Of a DNA stretch of 64,000 nucleotides, positions 1 through 9,782 are shown in pieces. This DNA is from Gammaproteobacteria bacterium. GTDB lineage: Bacteria; Pseudomonadota; Gammaproteobacteria; Pseudomonadales; PIVM01. A program made the position numbers and the translations under genes. The DNA lies in contig PIVM01000001.1 in the NCBI GenBank assembly GCA_003353945.1, forward strand, positions 62,001 through 126,000. The letters are read 5' to 3'. The notes under the pieces were generated by a model. The model searched no databases. It was not told where the DNA came from and saw only the letters and a program-made list of their open reading frames with translations. Numbering within the stretch: the stretch's first letter is position 1; every line of letters starts with the position of its first letter.

Positions 1-599
1 AATTGTTTGGAGACTTCTCGTGTCAAACTATTACGTGGATCATACATAGTGCGCAAAATCCCGGCAATTTCCAATTTTGGATTAACAACTTCAGAAATCC
101 TGGAGATGGTATTGAGCAAGTCAGTCAATCCTTCCAAGGCATAATATTCACACTGCATCGGAATAAGAACTTTGTCAGCCGCACATAACCCATTGATTGT
201 TAGCATATTTAACGATGGCGGACAGTCAATAATGATGTAGTCATACTCATTAATCACGCGTTGTAGTGCTCTGCGTAACCTCGTTTCTCTCGCTAAAGCA
301 TCCAATAGCTGTACTTCAGCAGCCGTCAGGTCCGCATTGCCTGGGAGCATATCGTAATTACCCACATATGAACGAATCCGACTTTCCTCTACCGTGGATT
401 GCTCAACGAGTACATCATAAGTGCTCAGTTCCAACTCTTGTTTGTCAATACCACTGCCCATAGTGGCATTACCCTGAGGATCCAGATCAACGAGCAATAC
501 TCTTTTTTTGGTAGCTGACAAGGAAGCAGACAAGTTGACTGCAGTGGTGGTCTTGGCTACTCCACCTTTTTGATTAGCTACTGCAAAAATTTTACCCAC
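1..599 (-). CDS. parA: ParA/Soj chromosome-partitioning ATPase, 3' end missing
   Basis: ParA-type ATPase that works with ParB and parS to segregate the origin; the C-terminus runs off the left edge and about 199 codons are present. The start is a GTG at 597-599 with AGGAAG just upstream, giving an N-terminus reading VGKIFAVANQKGGVAKTTTA. This holds the deviant Walker A box of the family, with Ala where most members have Gly (KGGVAKTT). Further along are LLVDLDPQGNATMG and the Walker B-like YIIIDCPPSL. It is followed by rsmG in the opposite sense of reading order found in many gammaproteobacteria (rsmG then parA then parB); parB must lie beyond the left edge. The two parS sites in recF support an active Par system. 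Identification is firm. Confidence 0.95.
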   Translation of the reverse strand, partial: MGKIFAVANQKGGVAKTTTAVNLSASLSATKKRVLLVDLDPQGNATMGSGIDKQELELSTYDVLVEQSTVEESRIRSYVGNYDMLPGNADLTAAEVQLLDALARETRLRRALQRVINEYDYIIIDCPPSLNMLTINGLCAADKVLIPMQCEYYALEGLTDLLNTISRISEVVNPKLEIAGILRTMYDPRNSLTREVSKQ

Positions 600-635
600 C
601 GCGAACTTCCTATTATTTGCTAGCTTAATTAACAA

Positions 636-1262
636 TCAGGGCTGTGATCGGCAAATAACAATGAGATGCCGATCACCAATGACGCCTGGCACCCTGAGTT
701 CATGGAAACGCTCGACATTAAATCCTTTTGGTAGATCCCTCAACTCTTTTTGTGGATATTGGCCCTTCATGGCAAAAAAGTGCCCCTTATAATCACATAA
801 GGGCGCAGTATACTCGATCATCTGTGACAAGGATGCATAAGCGCGGCTGAGTACAGAATCAAATAATACAGCGGGTTTGTATGACTCTGCTCTGCAATGA
901 ACCACCTTGATATTATCCAATTCCAGTTCTGTCTTAACCTGAAGTAAAAATCGTGTGCGCTTGGCGTTAGAGTCAAGTAAGGTAAAAACCTTGTCTGGCA
1001 TAGCAACCGCCAGGGGAATACCCGGCAATCCCGCACCTGATCCAACATCAACAAAACGGTCACCAGACAAATAGGGCAAGACACTTAAGCTATCAAGTAA
1101 ATGCAGAGACACCCTATCAGCAGCTGATTCAACGGCTGTGAGATTATAGGTATGATTCCATTTTTCCAGTAACTGCAGGTATCGTATTAGCTTCTCCTGC
1201 TGCCGCTTATCCAATGACAGTGATAATTCCGCTAGACCACTGTCTAATAATCTGTCCAACAT
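636..1262 (-). CDS. rsmG: 16S rRNA (guanine-N7) methyltransferase RsmG
   Basis: Transfers a methyl group from SAM to N7 of a guanine (G527 in E. coli numbering) in the 530 loop of 16S rRNA. The 208-residue length is normal for the family. The Rossmann SAM-binding motif VDVGSGAGLPGIPLA is at residues 71-85, followed by the acidic loop region LLDSNAKRTRFL and the conserved FDSVLSRAYASL segment. The gene lies 16 bp downstream of mnmG on the same strand and just upstream of parA, the usual gidA-gidB-parA arrangement, so it is probably co-transcribed with both. Nothing looks damaged. Confidence 0.96.
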   Translation of the reverse strand: MLDRLLDSGLAELSLSLDKRQQEKLIRYLQLLEKWNHTYNLTAVESAADRVSLHLLDSLSVLPYLSGDRFVDVGSGAGLPGIPLAVAMPDKVFTLLDSNAKRTRFLLQVKTELELDNIKVVHCRAESYKPAVLFDSVLSRAYASLSQMIEYTAPLCDYKGHFFAMKGQYPQKELRDLPKGFNVERFHELRVPGVIGDRHLIVICRSQP

Positions 1263-1278
1263 TGTTTACCCGAATGAT

Positions 1279-3180
1279 TTAGGCAGTTTTTTTATCAACA
1301 ACGCCATTTTTTTTTAAAAATATCAGTAACAAAGAAACAGCAGCAGGTGTAATTCCCGATATTCTGGATGCTTGCCCTAATGTTTCTGGTCTTGCCTCCG
1401 TCAGTTTTTGTTGAACCTCATTGGAGAGACCAGAAATGCCACTGTAATCAAAGGAATCGGGCAAAAGCGTATTTTCATAGCGCAGTAATTTTTTTACTTC
1501 ATCCCGTTGTCGGTTAATGTAACCAGCATACTTCACTTCGATTTCAATTTGCTCAGACACTTGTGCTGCAACCCCATCGCCACCACAAACCGTTGAAATT
1601 GTCTGATAGCTGATTTCTGGTCGTTTCAGTAAATCGATCAGCTTGTATTCCCTGCTTAAGGGTTTTTCCAGCACATTATTCAGAGCGATAGCTTGTTCAC
1701 TACCGGCTTTAACCCAGGTGTTGTTTAGGCGCGATGTCTCGCGTTCAATTGATTCTCGTTTTTTACAATAGCATTGCCATTGCAGATCACCCACCAAACC
1801 CAACTCACGTCCTTTTTCTGTTAATCGTAGATCAGCATTATCTTCACGCAGCAATAAGCGATATTCCGCCCGACTCGTGAACATTCGGTAAGGCTCCACC
1901 GTGCCAGAAGTGATCAGATCGTCCACCATTACACCAATATACGCCTCTTCTCGCCCAGGACACCAAGCTTCTAATTTTTGCACACATTGAGCTGCATTCA
2001 AACCTGCCAATAATCCCTGGGCTGCCGCTTCTTCATAACCGGTCGTACCATTTATTTGCCCGGCAAAGAACAAGCCATGAACACATTGACTTTCGAGTGA
2101 TCGTTTAAGATCACGAGGATCAAAAAAATCATACTCAATCGCATAGCCAGGTCGCGTTATATGAGCATTTTCCAATCCCTTTATTGACCTGACCAGCTCC
2201 AGTTGCACGTCAAAGGGCAAACTGGTTGAGATACCATTGGGATAGAGTTCATGGGTGTCCAGCCCTTCTGGTTCGATAAATATCTGATGGGATGTTTTAT
2301 CAGCAAAACGGTGAATTTTATCTTCTATCGAAGGGCAATAACGTGGTCCAATCCCGTCGATTACACCGGTGTACATTGGAGAACGATCTAATCCACCACG
2401 AATAATGTCATGCGTTTTTTCGTTAGTATGGGTTATCCAGCAACAGATCTGCCTTGGATGCTGATCACTACTACCCATGTACGACATGGTTGGCAAGGGA
2501 GAGTCACCCCACTGCTCCTGCAAATCAGAAAAATTGACAGTTCGAGCATCGATTCGAGGTGGAGTACCCGTTTTTAGTCTGCTTATGCGGAAAGATTGCT
2601 CGCGTAAGGCCTGGGCTAAAGCAGTCGAAGGTTGGTCTCCTGCTCGACCGCCCGCATAATTAATCATTCCGACATGAATTTTACCCGCTAAAAACGTACC
2701 GGCAGTTAACACGACAGATTGGGCCAAGAAACGAATACCCATTTCTGTGACGATACCTTTCACCGTATCGTTTTTAATGATCAGATCATCCACTGATTGC
2801 TGAAACAGTTGCAAATTGGGTTGATTTTCCAGCATTTGTCGGATGGCTGACTTGTATAGCATACGATCAGCTTGGGCACGTGTTGCTCGAACTGCTGGGC
2901 CTTTACGCGCATTTAAAGTGCGAAACTGTATACCGGCAAGATCGGTTGCCTTGGCCATTGCGCCACCCAGTGCATCAATTTCTTTTACCAAGTGACTTTT
3001 ACCAATCCCTCCAATCGCCGGATTACAAGACATTTGACCCAAGGTTTCAATGTTATGGGTAATCAATAAGGTATTGACTCCCAAGCGAGCACTAGCGAGA
3101 GCCGCTTCAGTGCCAGCATGACCACCGCCAACAACAATGACATCAAATTGGGTAGGAAAATCCATAGTGTTTGTTTTCAT
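1279..3180 (-). CDS. mnmG: tRNA uridine-5-carboxymethylaminomethyl modification enzyme MnmG
   Basis: FAD protein that acts in a complex with MnmE to add the carboxymethylaminomethyl group to wobble uridine 34 of certain tRNAs. The 633-residue length is typical. The FAD-binding glycine motif [11 protein letters not shown] is near residues 17-27, followed by the family signatures [17 protein letters not shown] and [13 protein letters not shown]. The C-terminal helical domain that binds MnmE and tRNA is complete. It heads the mnmG-rsmG-parA transcription unit; the 495-bp region upstream carries DnaA boxes, so its transcription could affect, or be affected by, origin activity. Its partner gene mnmE is the next gene upstream. 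Confidence 0.97.
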   Translation of the reverse strand: MKTNTMDFPTQFDVIVVGGGHAGTEAALASARLGVNTLLITHNIETLGQMSCNPAIGGIGKSHLVKEIDALGGAMAKATDLAGIQFRTLNARKGPAVRATRAQADRMLYKSAIRQMLENQPNLQLFQQSVDDLIIKNDTVKGIVTEMGIRFLAQSVVLTAGTFLAGKIHVGMINYAGGRAGDQPSTALAQALREQSFRISRLKTGTPPRIDARTVNFSDLQEQWGDSPLPTMSYMGSSDQHPRQICCWITHTNEKTHDIIRGGLDRSPMYTGVIDGIGPRYCPSIEDKIHRFADKTSHQIFIEPEGLDTHELYPNGISTSLPFDVQLELVRSIKGLENAHITRPGYAIEYDFFDPRDLKRSLESQCVHGLFFAGQINGTTGYEEAAAQGLLAGLNAAQCVQKLEAWCPGREEAYIGVMVDDLITSGTVEPYRMFTSRAEYRLLLREDNADLRLTEKGRELGLVGDLQWQCYCKKRESIERETSRLNNTWVKAGSEQAIALNNVLEKPLSREYKLIDLLKRPEISYQTISTVCGGDGVAAQVSEQIEIEVKYAGYINRQRDEVKKLLRYENTLLPDSFDYSGISGLSNEVQQKLTEARPETLGQASRISGITPAAVSLLLIFLKKNGVVDKKTA

Positions 3181-3675
3181 CAGAATTAGGAAGATTATCC
3201 AATCTACAGAGAAAAAGGGCGACCATTATAGCGGATCAACGAAAGGGGGGTAAATTTTGTTCAACTTGATTTTTTTACCCAATCAACCCTGCTATTAGTA
3301 AATTAATAAGTAATAGATATTATATATAAGTAGAAAGATATTAAAGAACTTAATATTGTTATTATTACAGCAGTGTATTTCTGTGGAAAACGCCTTGAAA
3401 TCTATATTTATCAATATGTTAAGGTACTTATAATGTCTGTATTGTGAGTGCTTTTGCTTGTGAAAAAGCAGTGGGTTGATTTGTGGATAAGTTGCGTCTT
3501 ATGAAAAACGATAAAGTTAACAGAAGTTTTAGCCTATTACTCAACAACTTACTCACAAAAAGTTAGAGTCTTCATTCTGGTATTGGTCTTACTGCGAATA
3601 TCTAAGGGAAAATTGCTGGTTAGTTGTGTAAAACCAGGGGTATGTTTTTAAAACTGTGGATAAAGGAAGAAAAGA
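3181..3675. other. AT-rich mnmG-mnmE intergenic region with a DnaA-box cluster
   Basis: This 495-bp gene-free stretch carries two perfect DnaA boxes in the TGTGGATAA orientation at 3482-3490 and 3655-3663. Three further one-mismatch copies are TGTGGAAAA (3382-3390), TTACTCACA (3549-3557) and TGTGTAAAA (3625-3633). An almost pure A/T segment lies at 3301-3367 and could serve as an unwinding element. The mnmG promoter must also be here. In E. coli the origin lies next to mnmG, whereas in Pseudomonas it lies between rpmH and dnaA; this genome has boxes in both places. Whether this is part of the origin, a DnaA titration site or simple regulation of mnmG is not decided by sequence. Confidence 0.5.
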
Positions 3676-5061
3676 TTATTTTCCAATGCAAAAACTGGAG
3701 AAGATTTTCCCTAGTAGGTCATCGGGGGAAAATTCCCCTGTGATTTCACCTAGTGCCTGTTGAGCACAACGAAGATCATCGGCAAGTAACTCCGCAGCAC
3801 CATGGTCTTGTAATTGCAGCAAGCCACTTTCAAGAAAGGATTTGGCTTGCTGCAAGGCTTGCAAATGGCGTCGTCGGGCGCTGAATTCACCTTCGCTTGT
3901 GTTTTTAAATCCCATCACTGACTTCAAATGGACTCGTAAGCTGTCAATACCCGTTTTTTCCTTGGCAGATAATGCCAATACTGGGTGATCATCCAGACGT
4001 CCATCTTGTATTCCAGGGGTAAGTTTGCTTAAGTCGCATTTATTGAGTATGACGGTGATGTTTTGTTTCTTGGCCAAGGCTTGCGTATTTTCTGGCCATA
4101 AATCTGTTAAATCTGTTGGGATAGTTTTTGAACCATCGAGTACTAGTAATATTTGATCTGCTTTTTCAATCTCCATCCATGCTCTGCGGATACCTTCTTG
4201 TTCGATTTCATTACCACTGTCTCGTAATCCTGCCGTATCGATAATATGCAGCGGCATACCGTCGAGCTGAATATGTTCTCGCAGCACATCTCTTGTCGTG
4301 CCTTCTACAGTGGTGACGATAGCGGTTTCTTTTTCTGCCAGGGTATTTAATAAACTGGATTTGCCAGCGTTTGGTTTGCCAGCGATGACGACTGACATAC
4401 CGTCTCTAAGCAAAGCGCCCTGTCTAGATTTTGTAAAAATAGTGTGAAGTGTTTGTTGAATAAACTTTAGCTTATTCAATACGTTATCGTCATTTATGAA
4501 GTCGATTTCCTCTTCTGGGAAATCAATGGCTGCTTCAACGTATAAACGCAGTTCAATAATCTGCTCTACCAATTTATGAATATGCGATGAAAATTCTCCC
4601 TGAAGAGATCGTATTGCATTGGATGCAGCTTGTTCAGAAGAACTGTCAATCAGATCTGCAATGGCTTCAGCCTGTGTTAAATCTATTTTGTTATTCAGAA
4701 AAGCACGTAGCGAGAATTCGCCGGGTTCAGCCTGACGTGCGCCGAGGTGCAGTACTTGTCGTAACAAGCAATCCATAATGATGGGACCACCGTGTCCCTG
4801 CAGTTCGAGAACGTCTTCACCAGTAAAAGAATGGGGTGCAGGAAAAAACAGCGCTATGCCTTGGTCGATAATATCTGTTGTATCATCAGATCCATAGAAT
4901 TGTTTGAAATGTGCGTAGCGAGGTTCTAAGTCAGAATGGGTAATCGATTTTGCAATGTTAAGCGCCTGTGGACCAGATACACGAATAATACCTATGCCGC
5001 CCCGCCCTGAAGGGGTTGCAAGAGCGGCAATAGTGTCATCATTTTTCACTGAGGCGTTCAT
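3676..5061 (-). CDS. mnmE: tRNA modification GTPase MnmE
   Basis: Partner of MnmG in making 5-carboxymethylaminomethyl-uridine at the tRNA wobble position; it binds a folate C1 donor and hydrolyses GTP. The 461 residues comprise an N-terminal folate-binding domain (with GRGGIGIIRVSG near residues 18-30), a helical domain, and an inserted G domain with G1 GKPNAGKSSLLN near residue 225, DTAGLRD as switch II and NKCD as G4. The protein ends in the obligatory catalytic motif CIGK. It lies 32 bp downstream of yidC on the same strand, in the rpmH-rnpA-yidD-yidC-mnmE operon. Confidence 0.97.
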   Translation of the reverse strand: MNASVKNDDTIAALATPSGRGGIGIIRVSGPQALNIAKSITHSDLEPRYAHFKQFYGSDDTTDIIDQGIALFFPAPHSFTGEDVLELQGHGGPIIMDCLLRQVLHLGARQAEPGEFSLRAFLNNKIDLTQAEAIADLIDSSSEQAASNAIRSLQGEFSSHIHKLVEQIIELRLYVEAAIDFPEEEIDFINDDNVLNKLKFIQQTLHTIFTKSRQGALLRDGMSVVIAGKPNAGKSSLLNTLAEKETAIVTTVEGTTRDVLREHIQLDGMPLHIIDTAGLRDSGNEIEQEGIRRAWMEIEKADQILLVLDGSKTIPTDLTDLWPENTQALAKKQNITVILNKCDLSKLTPGIQDGRLDDHPVLALSAKEKTGIDSLRVHLKSVMGFKNTSEGEFSARRRHLQALQQAKSFLESGLLQLQDHGAAELLADDLRCAQQALGEITGEFSPDDLLGKIFSSFCIGK

Positions 5062-5093
5062 GGTGTAAAAGGTCCTGAAGAACCTTTGTTGTA

Positions 5094-6782
5094 TTAGTCA
5101 GCTGCTTCAATCTGTCGTGTAATTACCCATTGTTGAGTAATGGATAGGAGGTTGTTAACAACCCAGTAAAGCACCAAACCGGATGGAAAAAACAGAAAGA
5201 AAAAAGTAAAAATGATGGGTAGAAATTGCATTACCTTCGCTTGTGTTGGATCGGGTGGCGGTGGATTGAGTTTTTGCTGAAAGAACATACTCGCACCCAT
5301 TACAAGCGGCAGTATAAAATAAGGATCCATGGCTGAGAGATCTTTAATATAGCCCATAAAAGGCGCGTGCCTTAACTCATAGCTTTCCAGCAATACCCAA
5401 TAGAGCGCGATAAACACAGGCATTTGAATCAGGATGGGCAAGCAGCCACCCATTGGATTCACTTTTTCCTTTTTGTATAACTCCATCATAGCCTGGGATT
5501 GTTTTTGACGGTCATCAGGCCAACGTTCGCGGATTTCCAACATTTTGGGTTGGACCTTACGCATTTTAGCCATGCTTTTGTAGGACATGGCGGAAGGGTA
5601 GAAAAATAGAATCTTTACGGATATGGTTAAGAAAATGATGGCCCAACCCCAATTATGGGTAAGGTCAAAAAAGAACTTCAACAAGGCAAACAAGGGTTGG
5701 GCGATCATCCACAGCCAACCGTAGTCAACACTGAGATCCAATCCTTCGGCAATTTCCTGCAAGCGGTATTGGTCCTTGGGGCCTACGTAAAATTGGGCGG
5801 TTATTTCTCCTTGTTGGCCAGCGGGAACTAGAATTTCAGGTCCGGTAAAACGAGCCAGGTATTGGCCATTTTGAGTCGCTACCGTTGAATACTTAAACTG
5901 CTCTCCTTTTGCAGGAATCCATGCTGAAAGAAAATAGTGTTGCACCATGGCAATCCAGCCATCTTCCCGTGTTGTAGAAAAATTTTCATCATCCATGTCG
6001 TCAAACGTGAATTTTTCAAAACGCGATTCATTCGTGGTTGTCGCTACACCTAAAAACGGCTGAACACCCATGCTGCCACCACTGGATGTGGCTGGATCTG
6101 GACTGTTATCCCGCTTTATTTGACCGTAAAGGTTTGCTTTCCAAGGCTTGTCACTGCGGTTATCAATCAGGTACGTTAGATGAATAAGGTAATCACTGCG
6201 ATGAAATTGATAGCGCTTGATGATAGAAACGTTCTCATCTGCCAGGAACGAAAGATCGACAGATAATTCATCTTGATCCGCAGACATTGAAAACTGGTTT
6301 TTCTCGCTGAAAAATACCGGACGGCCATCTTTGGTATCGGTTGCGTTTACACCCACCAAACCGCTTTGTGCGATATACAAACGATGCTGATTTTCAAGCA
6401 GAGTAAACGGAATATCCGGTGTATCAATATGAGCTGAAAACTTCGGCAATGACGCATGCACAATATCTCCACCAAGACGATTGATTTCAATATTCAGGAC
6501 GTCTGTTGATATCGAAATAATATTGTTTTTATCTACGGTTTCATTATTGCTGACTTCGGCGGCTGTTGTTGTCTGGCTGGTAACGACAGGGATGTCTTCA
6601 CTCGCTGATGGGGTGTCAACTGGAATATCAGCTTGGGTTGTAGAAATTTCAACGTTTCTGGTTGATTGCTGGTCAAGAATTTTTTTAATATCATGTTCTT
6701 CTTTGAACTTACCCCATTCTGTAAGCAGCAAAAAAACAGTTAATACGATACCACCGATTAAAAATATACGCTGAAAATCCAT
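5094..6782 (-). CDS. yidC: Membrane protein insertase YidC
   Basis: Inner-membrane insertase that places proteins in the membrane alone or with SecYEG. The 562-residue protein starts with a membrane anchor (residues about 4-22, FQRIFLIGGIVLTVFLLL), then has a large periplasmic beta domain, and ends in five membrane segments in the last 200 residues. The conserved cytoplasmic loop (KMRKVQPKMLEIRERWPDD) and NPMGGCLPILIQMPVFIALY are intact. The linker at residues 35-90 is rich in Thr, Ser and Val and appears poorly conserved, as usual. It lies 23 bp downstream of yidD in the same operon. Confidence 0.97.
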   Translation of the reverse strand: MDFQRIFLIGGIVLTVFLLLTEWGKFKEEHDIKKILDQQSTRNVEISTTQADIPVDTPSASEDIPVVTSQTTTAAEVSNNETVDKNNIISISTDVLNIEINRLGGDIVHASLPKFSAHIDTPDIPFTLLENQHRLYIAQSGLVGVNATDTKDGRPVFFSEKNQFSMSADQDELSVDLSFLADENVSIIKRYQFHRSDYLIHLTYLIDNRSDKPWKANLYGQIKRDNSPDPATSSGGSMGVQPFLGVATTTNESRFEKFTFDDMDDENFSTTREDGWIAMVQHYFLSAWIPAKGEQFKYSTVATQNGQYLARFTGPEILVPAGQQGEITAQFYVGPKDQYRLQEIAEGLDLSVDYGWLWMIAQPLFALLKFFFDLTHNWGWAIIFLTISVKILFFYPSAMSYKSMAKMRKVQPKMLEIRERWPDDRQKQSQAMMELYKKEKVNPMGGCLPILIQMPVFIALYWVLLESYELRHAPFMGYIKDLSAMDPYFILPLVMGASMFFQQKLNPPPPDPTQAKVMQFLPIIFTFFFLFFPSGLVLYWVVNNLLSITQQWVITRQIEAAD

Positions 6783-6805
6783 AATATGACTTCGCTAATA
6801 GTGTC

Positions 6806-7105
6806 TCAGTTATTACAGCATTTATCTTCAACTGGTGGTACGGGATCAATTCCACCGGGATGCCAGGGATGACAACGTGATAATCGTAAAAGAGTCAAGC
6901 AAAGGCCTTTTACTATGCCGTATTGCAGAATCGCCTGTTCGCTATAATGGGAACAACTTGGGTAAAAACGACAGCTTTGTCCAAATAGTGGGGACAAGAA
7001 CAGGCGATAACATTTTATTAAAAAAATGAAGAATGGCTGGAGAAACAGAGAAACACGACCAACAACCGTCGGGTGGTTTTCTCGTGTATACAAGCAACTC
7101 TTCAT
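6806..7105 (-). CDS. yidD: Membrane protein insertion efficiency factor YidD
   Basis: Small amphipathic, inner-membrane-associated protein that helps YidC-dependent insertion. The signature [20 protein letters not shown] and the downstream [13 protein letters not shown] are intact. With 99 residues it is longer than many members because of about 20 N-terminal residues before the hydrophobic [19 protein letters not shown] helix; a later start is possible. It sits between rnpA (33-bp gap) and yidC (23-bp gap). Confidence 0.93.
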   Translation of the reverse strand: MKSCLYTRENHPTVVGRVSLFLQPFFIFLIKCYRLFLSPLFGQSCRFYPSCSHYSEQAILQYGIVKGLCLTLLRLSRCHPWHPGGIDPVPPVEDKCCNN

Positions 7106-7138
7106 GATGTTTTACTATCAAATGATGGTTTGAAACGG

Positions 7139-7498
7139 TTAGGGACTACGGCGATTTAACAATTTTCTCCAAAGCTTGTTTAATTGCCTGGATATATCTT
7201 TACTGCTTAACTTATCAGCTTCCCTGCGAGTTAATACGATAATATCCATGCCAACCAATTCATACTGGTGTTCGCGAAAACTTTCTCTAATTAAGCGTTT
7301 TAGTCGGTTTCGCCGCACTGCCAAACGGGTATTCTTCTTAGCGATAACCAAACCCAAACGAGCCTGTAATTCACTGTTTGGGCATGCTAGTACTAAAATA
7401 CCTCCGCCAGATACTTTCCATTTAACGCCATCGAATACTGCTTGAAAGTGCCTTGAGGACAATAAGCGCTGCTGTTTTGTGAGCAAATATTCAGACAC
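7139..7498 (-). CDS. rnpA: Ribonuclease P protein component
   Basis: Basic protein subunit of RNase P, which removes 5' leaders from pre-tRNAs. The 119-residue length is normal. The RNA-binding signature AVRRNRLKRLIRESFR is intact near residues 79-94, and the typical N-terminal LTKQQRLLSSRHFQAVF is present. It follows rpmH by 28 bp, the near-universal rpmH-rnpA pairing. Confidence 0.96.
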   Translation of the reverse strand: MSEYLLTKQQRLLSSRHFQAVFDGVKWKVSGGGILVLACPNSELQARLGLVIAKKNTRLAVRRNRLKRLIRESFREHQYELVGMDIIVLTRREADKLSSKDISRQLNKLWRKLLNRRSP

Positions 7499-7526
7499 TG
7501 GATGGAATAATTAGCGCATCGTTTGT

Positions 7527-7661
7527 TCAGGCAGTTAGTTTTTTACGGCCTTTCGCTCTACGACGCTTTATTACTAATCGGCCACCCTTGGTTGCCATGC
7601 GGGCTCTAAAACCATGGTTACGTTTACGCTTGAGATTACTGGGTTGAAATGTTCTTTTCAT
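7527..7661 (-). CDS. rpmH: 50S ribosomal protein L34
   Basis: 44-residue, very basic ribosomal protein read on the minus strand. The start ATG is at 7659-7661 and the stop at 7527-7529. The N-terminus [20 protein letters not shown] and the following MATKGG and [10 protein letters not shown] segments are the invariant L34 sequence. It is the first gene of the operon leading through rnpA to mnmE, and its promoter lies in the adjoining origin region. Confidence 0.98.
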   Translation of the reverse strand: MKRTFQPSNLKRKRNHGFRARMATKGGRLVIKRRRAKGRKKLTA

Positions 7662-8272
7662 AACAATGGTCTCTTGAGAATAACTGAAATTTCGGCGACT
7701 TACTGACTTAACAAAAGGCGGGAGAGTTTAGTGAATTAATGGATAAATTTCAATCTCGAATTCTTAAGATTGAAAAAATTAAGTTGTATGACAAAGTTGG
7801 TAAAGAAATCACAGCAGATTTGTATAGGGTACCAGAAATTTATATGTTGTGTATGAATCGATTACTTTTACACAAAACAAGAAGTTATAAGCAACGTAAA
7901 GCTGTAGAGAACCTTGGGGAAAACTGTGAAAAGCTATTAGTAAGAACAGTCGTAGGGAGATACAGGGAAAAGTATAATCCAACAACATAATGAAAGTATA
8001 TCCACAGGTTATCCACTGCTCTAGATATTGTGTACTGGTAAATATGTTAGGGTATTGTTTCTGTGAAAAATATTTATAACCGTATGAATTTATGATAAAA
8101 AAATTGTCTAATCAGGATTAGAAACAAAAGGAGATAGTTGTGGATAAGTCCTAATCTTCCAGGTAAAATGCGTCTTTCAAAGTCAATTTCCCAGCGTCGC
8201 ATATTACTTTAAAAAGTAATAACCATAATAGAAAAATGGATATTAATTCGATCTTATCGAGGGGGGTAAGTT
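7662..8272. other. Likely oriC between rpmH and dnaA
   Basis: This gene-free AT-rich region has the position of the Pseudomonas origin. A perfect DnaA box, TGTGGATAA, is at 8139-8147. One-mismatch boxes are at 7848-7856 (TGTGTATGA), 7866-7874 (TTTTACACA), 7998-8006 (ATATCCACA), 8009-8017 (TTATCCACT) and 8062-8070 (TGTGAAAAA). The two boxes at 7998-8017 are almost back to back. AT-rich tracts at 8064-8111 and 8202-8245 are candidate unwinding elements. The region must also carry the divergent rpmH and dnaA promoters. An open frame at 7739-7990 is not accepted as a gene. Box count and position make the call good, but the unwinding site is inferred. Confidence 0.8.
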
Positions 8273-9712
8273 TTGCCCGATGCAATATGGCAGCAGTGTA
8301 TTGATCATCTGCAGGATGAAATGCCGTCTCAACAGTTTAATACCTGGATCCGACCCCTGCGAGCTGAGTTGGCAAACGAGGGTTTATGCTTGTTAGCGCC
8401 AAACCGTTTTATAAAAGACTGGGTAAATGACAAGTATTTTGGACGTATTAAAGAACTTGTTAATGAAGTGAGTAAGGGTGAGTTTGAACAGGTTGTCTTA
8501 GATATTGGAAAGAGAAACAAAACACCCAATGTACGGCCAAGTAGTTTTGATAGACGAAATGATGATTCTAATAGGAAAGCTAATTTAAAAACGCATACTG
8601 CAGTGGAAATAGCTAAAGAATCGAAACAAGAAACTGTAAAAGGAAATGCCTCGCAAAAAAGAAAGGTTATGGTAGAAGGTGGTATCACGCACCAAAGTTT
8701 TCTCGTTGATAATTATACATTTGACACTTTTGTTGAAGGAAAATCAAACCAGTTAGCCCGGGCCGCCTCTATGCAGATTGCTGAGAATCCAGGAGGCGCA
8801 TACAACCCCTTATTTTTATATGGAGGTGTTGGTCTTGGAAAAACCCATCTTATGCAGGCCGTAGGTAATGAACTGGAAAAAAGAAATCGTAACGCAAAAG
8901 TGGTTTATCTTCATTCTGAGCGATTTGTAGCCGACATGGTCAAAGCTTTACAATTGAATGCGATAAATGATTTTAAGCGATATTATCGAAATGTAGATGC
9001 GCTATTAATTGATGACATTCAGTTTTTCGCAGGAAAAGAAAGATCACAGGAAGAATTTTTTCATACCTTTAATGCGCTGTTGGAAGGGGGGCAACAAATG
9101 ATTCTCACTTGTGACAGATACCCTAAAGAAATCAATGGCGTTGAAGAACGGTTAAAATCTCGTTTTGGATGGGGACTTACTGTGGCGGTAGAACCGCCTG
9201 AGCTTGAAACAAGGGTCGCTATTTTGCTAAAAAAAGCAGAACAGGCAAATATGGAGTTACCAGATGACGCCGCTTTTTTCATCGCACAAAGGATACGCTC
9301 TAATGTTAGGGAGTTAGAAGGTGCCTTAAAGAGAGTTATTGCCAATGCGCATTTTAAGGCCTGCCCCATTGATGTCGATATGGTGAGAGACTCGTTAAAG
9401 GATCTATTGGCTTTACAAGATCGACAAGTTGGAATTGATAATATTCAAAAAACGGTTGCTGAATATTATAAGATTAAAATGTCAGATCTGTTATCAAAGA
9501 GAAGAAACCGATCAATCGCTCGACCCAGGCAGGTTGCTATGGCTATGGCAAAAGAATTAACGAACCATAGTTTACCTGAGATAGGAGACGCGTTCGGTGG
9601 GCGTGATCATACTACGGTATTGCATGCCTGCCGGAAGATTGCAGAACTGGTAGAATCTAGTTCTGATATTAGAGAAGATTATAAAAACCTGATGCGCATA
9701 TTGACGAGTTAG
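8273..9712 (+). CDS. dnaA: Chromosomal replication initiator protein DnaA
   Basis: AAA+ initiator that binds DnaA boxes and unwinds oriC. The start chosen is TTG at 8273-8275, preceded by a GAGGGGGG purine run; it gives [18 protein letters not shown], which matches the family N-terminus. The 479 residues comprise domain I (1-85), a variable Lys/Asn-rich linker (85-140), the AAA+ core with Walker [11 protein letters not shown] near residue 184 and Walker [10 protein letters not shown], and the C-terminal DNA-binding domain with the signature [16 protein letters not shown]. The rare start codon may limit DnaA synthesis. dnaN follows after 70 bp. Confidence 0.98.
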   Translation: MPDAIWQQCIDHLQDEMPSQQFNTWIRPLRAELANEGLCLLAPNRFIKDWVNDKYFGRIKELVNEVSKGEFEQVVLDIGKRNKTPNVRPSSFDRRNDDSNRKANLKTHTAVEIAKESKQETVKGNASQKRKVMVEGGITHQSFLVDNYTFDTFVEGKSNQLARAASMQIAENPGGAYNPLFLYGGVGLGKTHLMQAVGNELEKRNRNAKVVYLHSERFVADMVKALQLNAINDFKRYYRNVDALLIDDIQFFAGKERSQEEFFHTFNALLEGGQQMILTCDRYPKEINGVEERLKSRFGWGLTVAVEPPELETRVAILLKKAEQANMELPDDAAFFIAQRIRSNVRELEGALKRVIANAHFKACPIDVDMVRDSLKDLLALQDRQVGIDNIQKTVAEYYKIKMSDLLSKRRNRSIARPRQVAMAMAKELTNHSLPEIGDAFGGRDHTTVLHACRKIAELVESSSDIREDYKNLMRILTS

Positions 9713-9782
9713 AATATTGTTACTTTTAGAATAAATGAAATCTGTTTGAAGAAAGCACCGACTAAATTTTGAGACAAAAGAT

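Noticed and set aside
7739..7990. 83-codon plus-strand open frame in the rpmH-dnaA gap
   Set aside because: It lies across DnaA boxes in the origin, has no ribosome site and no recognisable content; such frames are expected by chance here.
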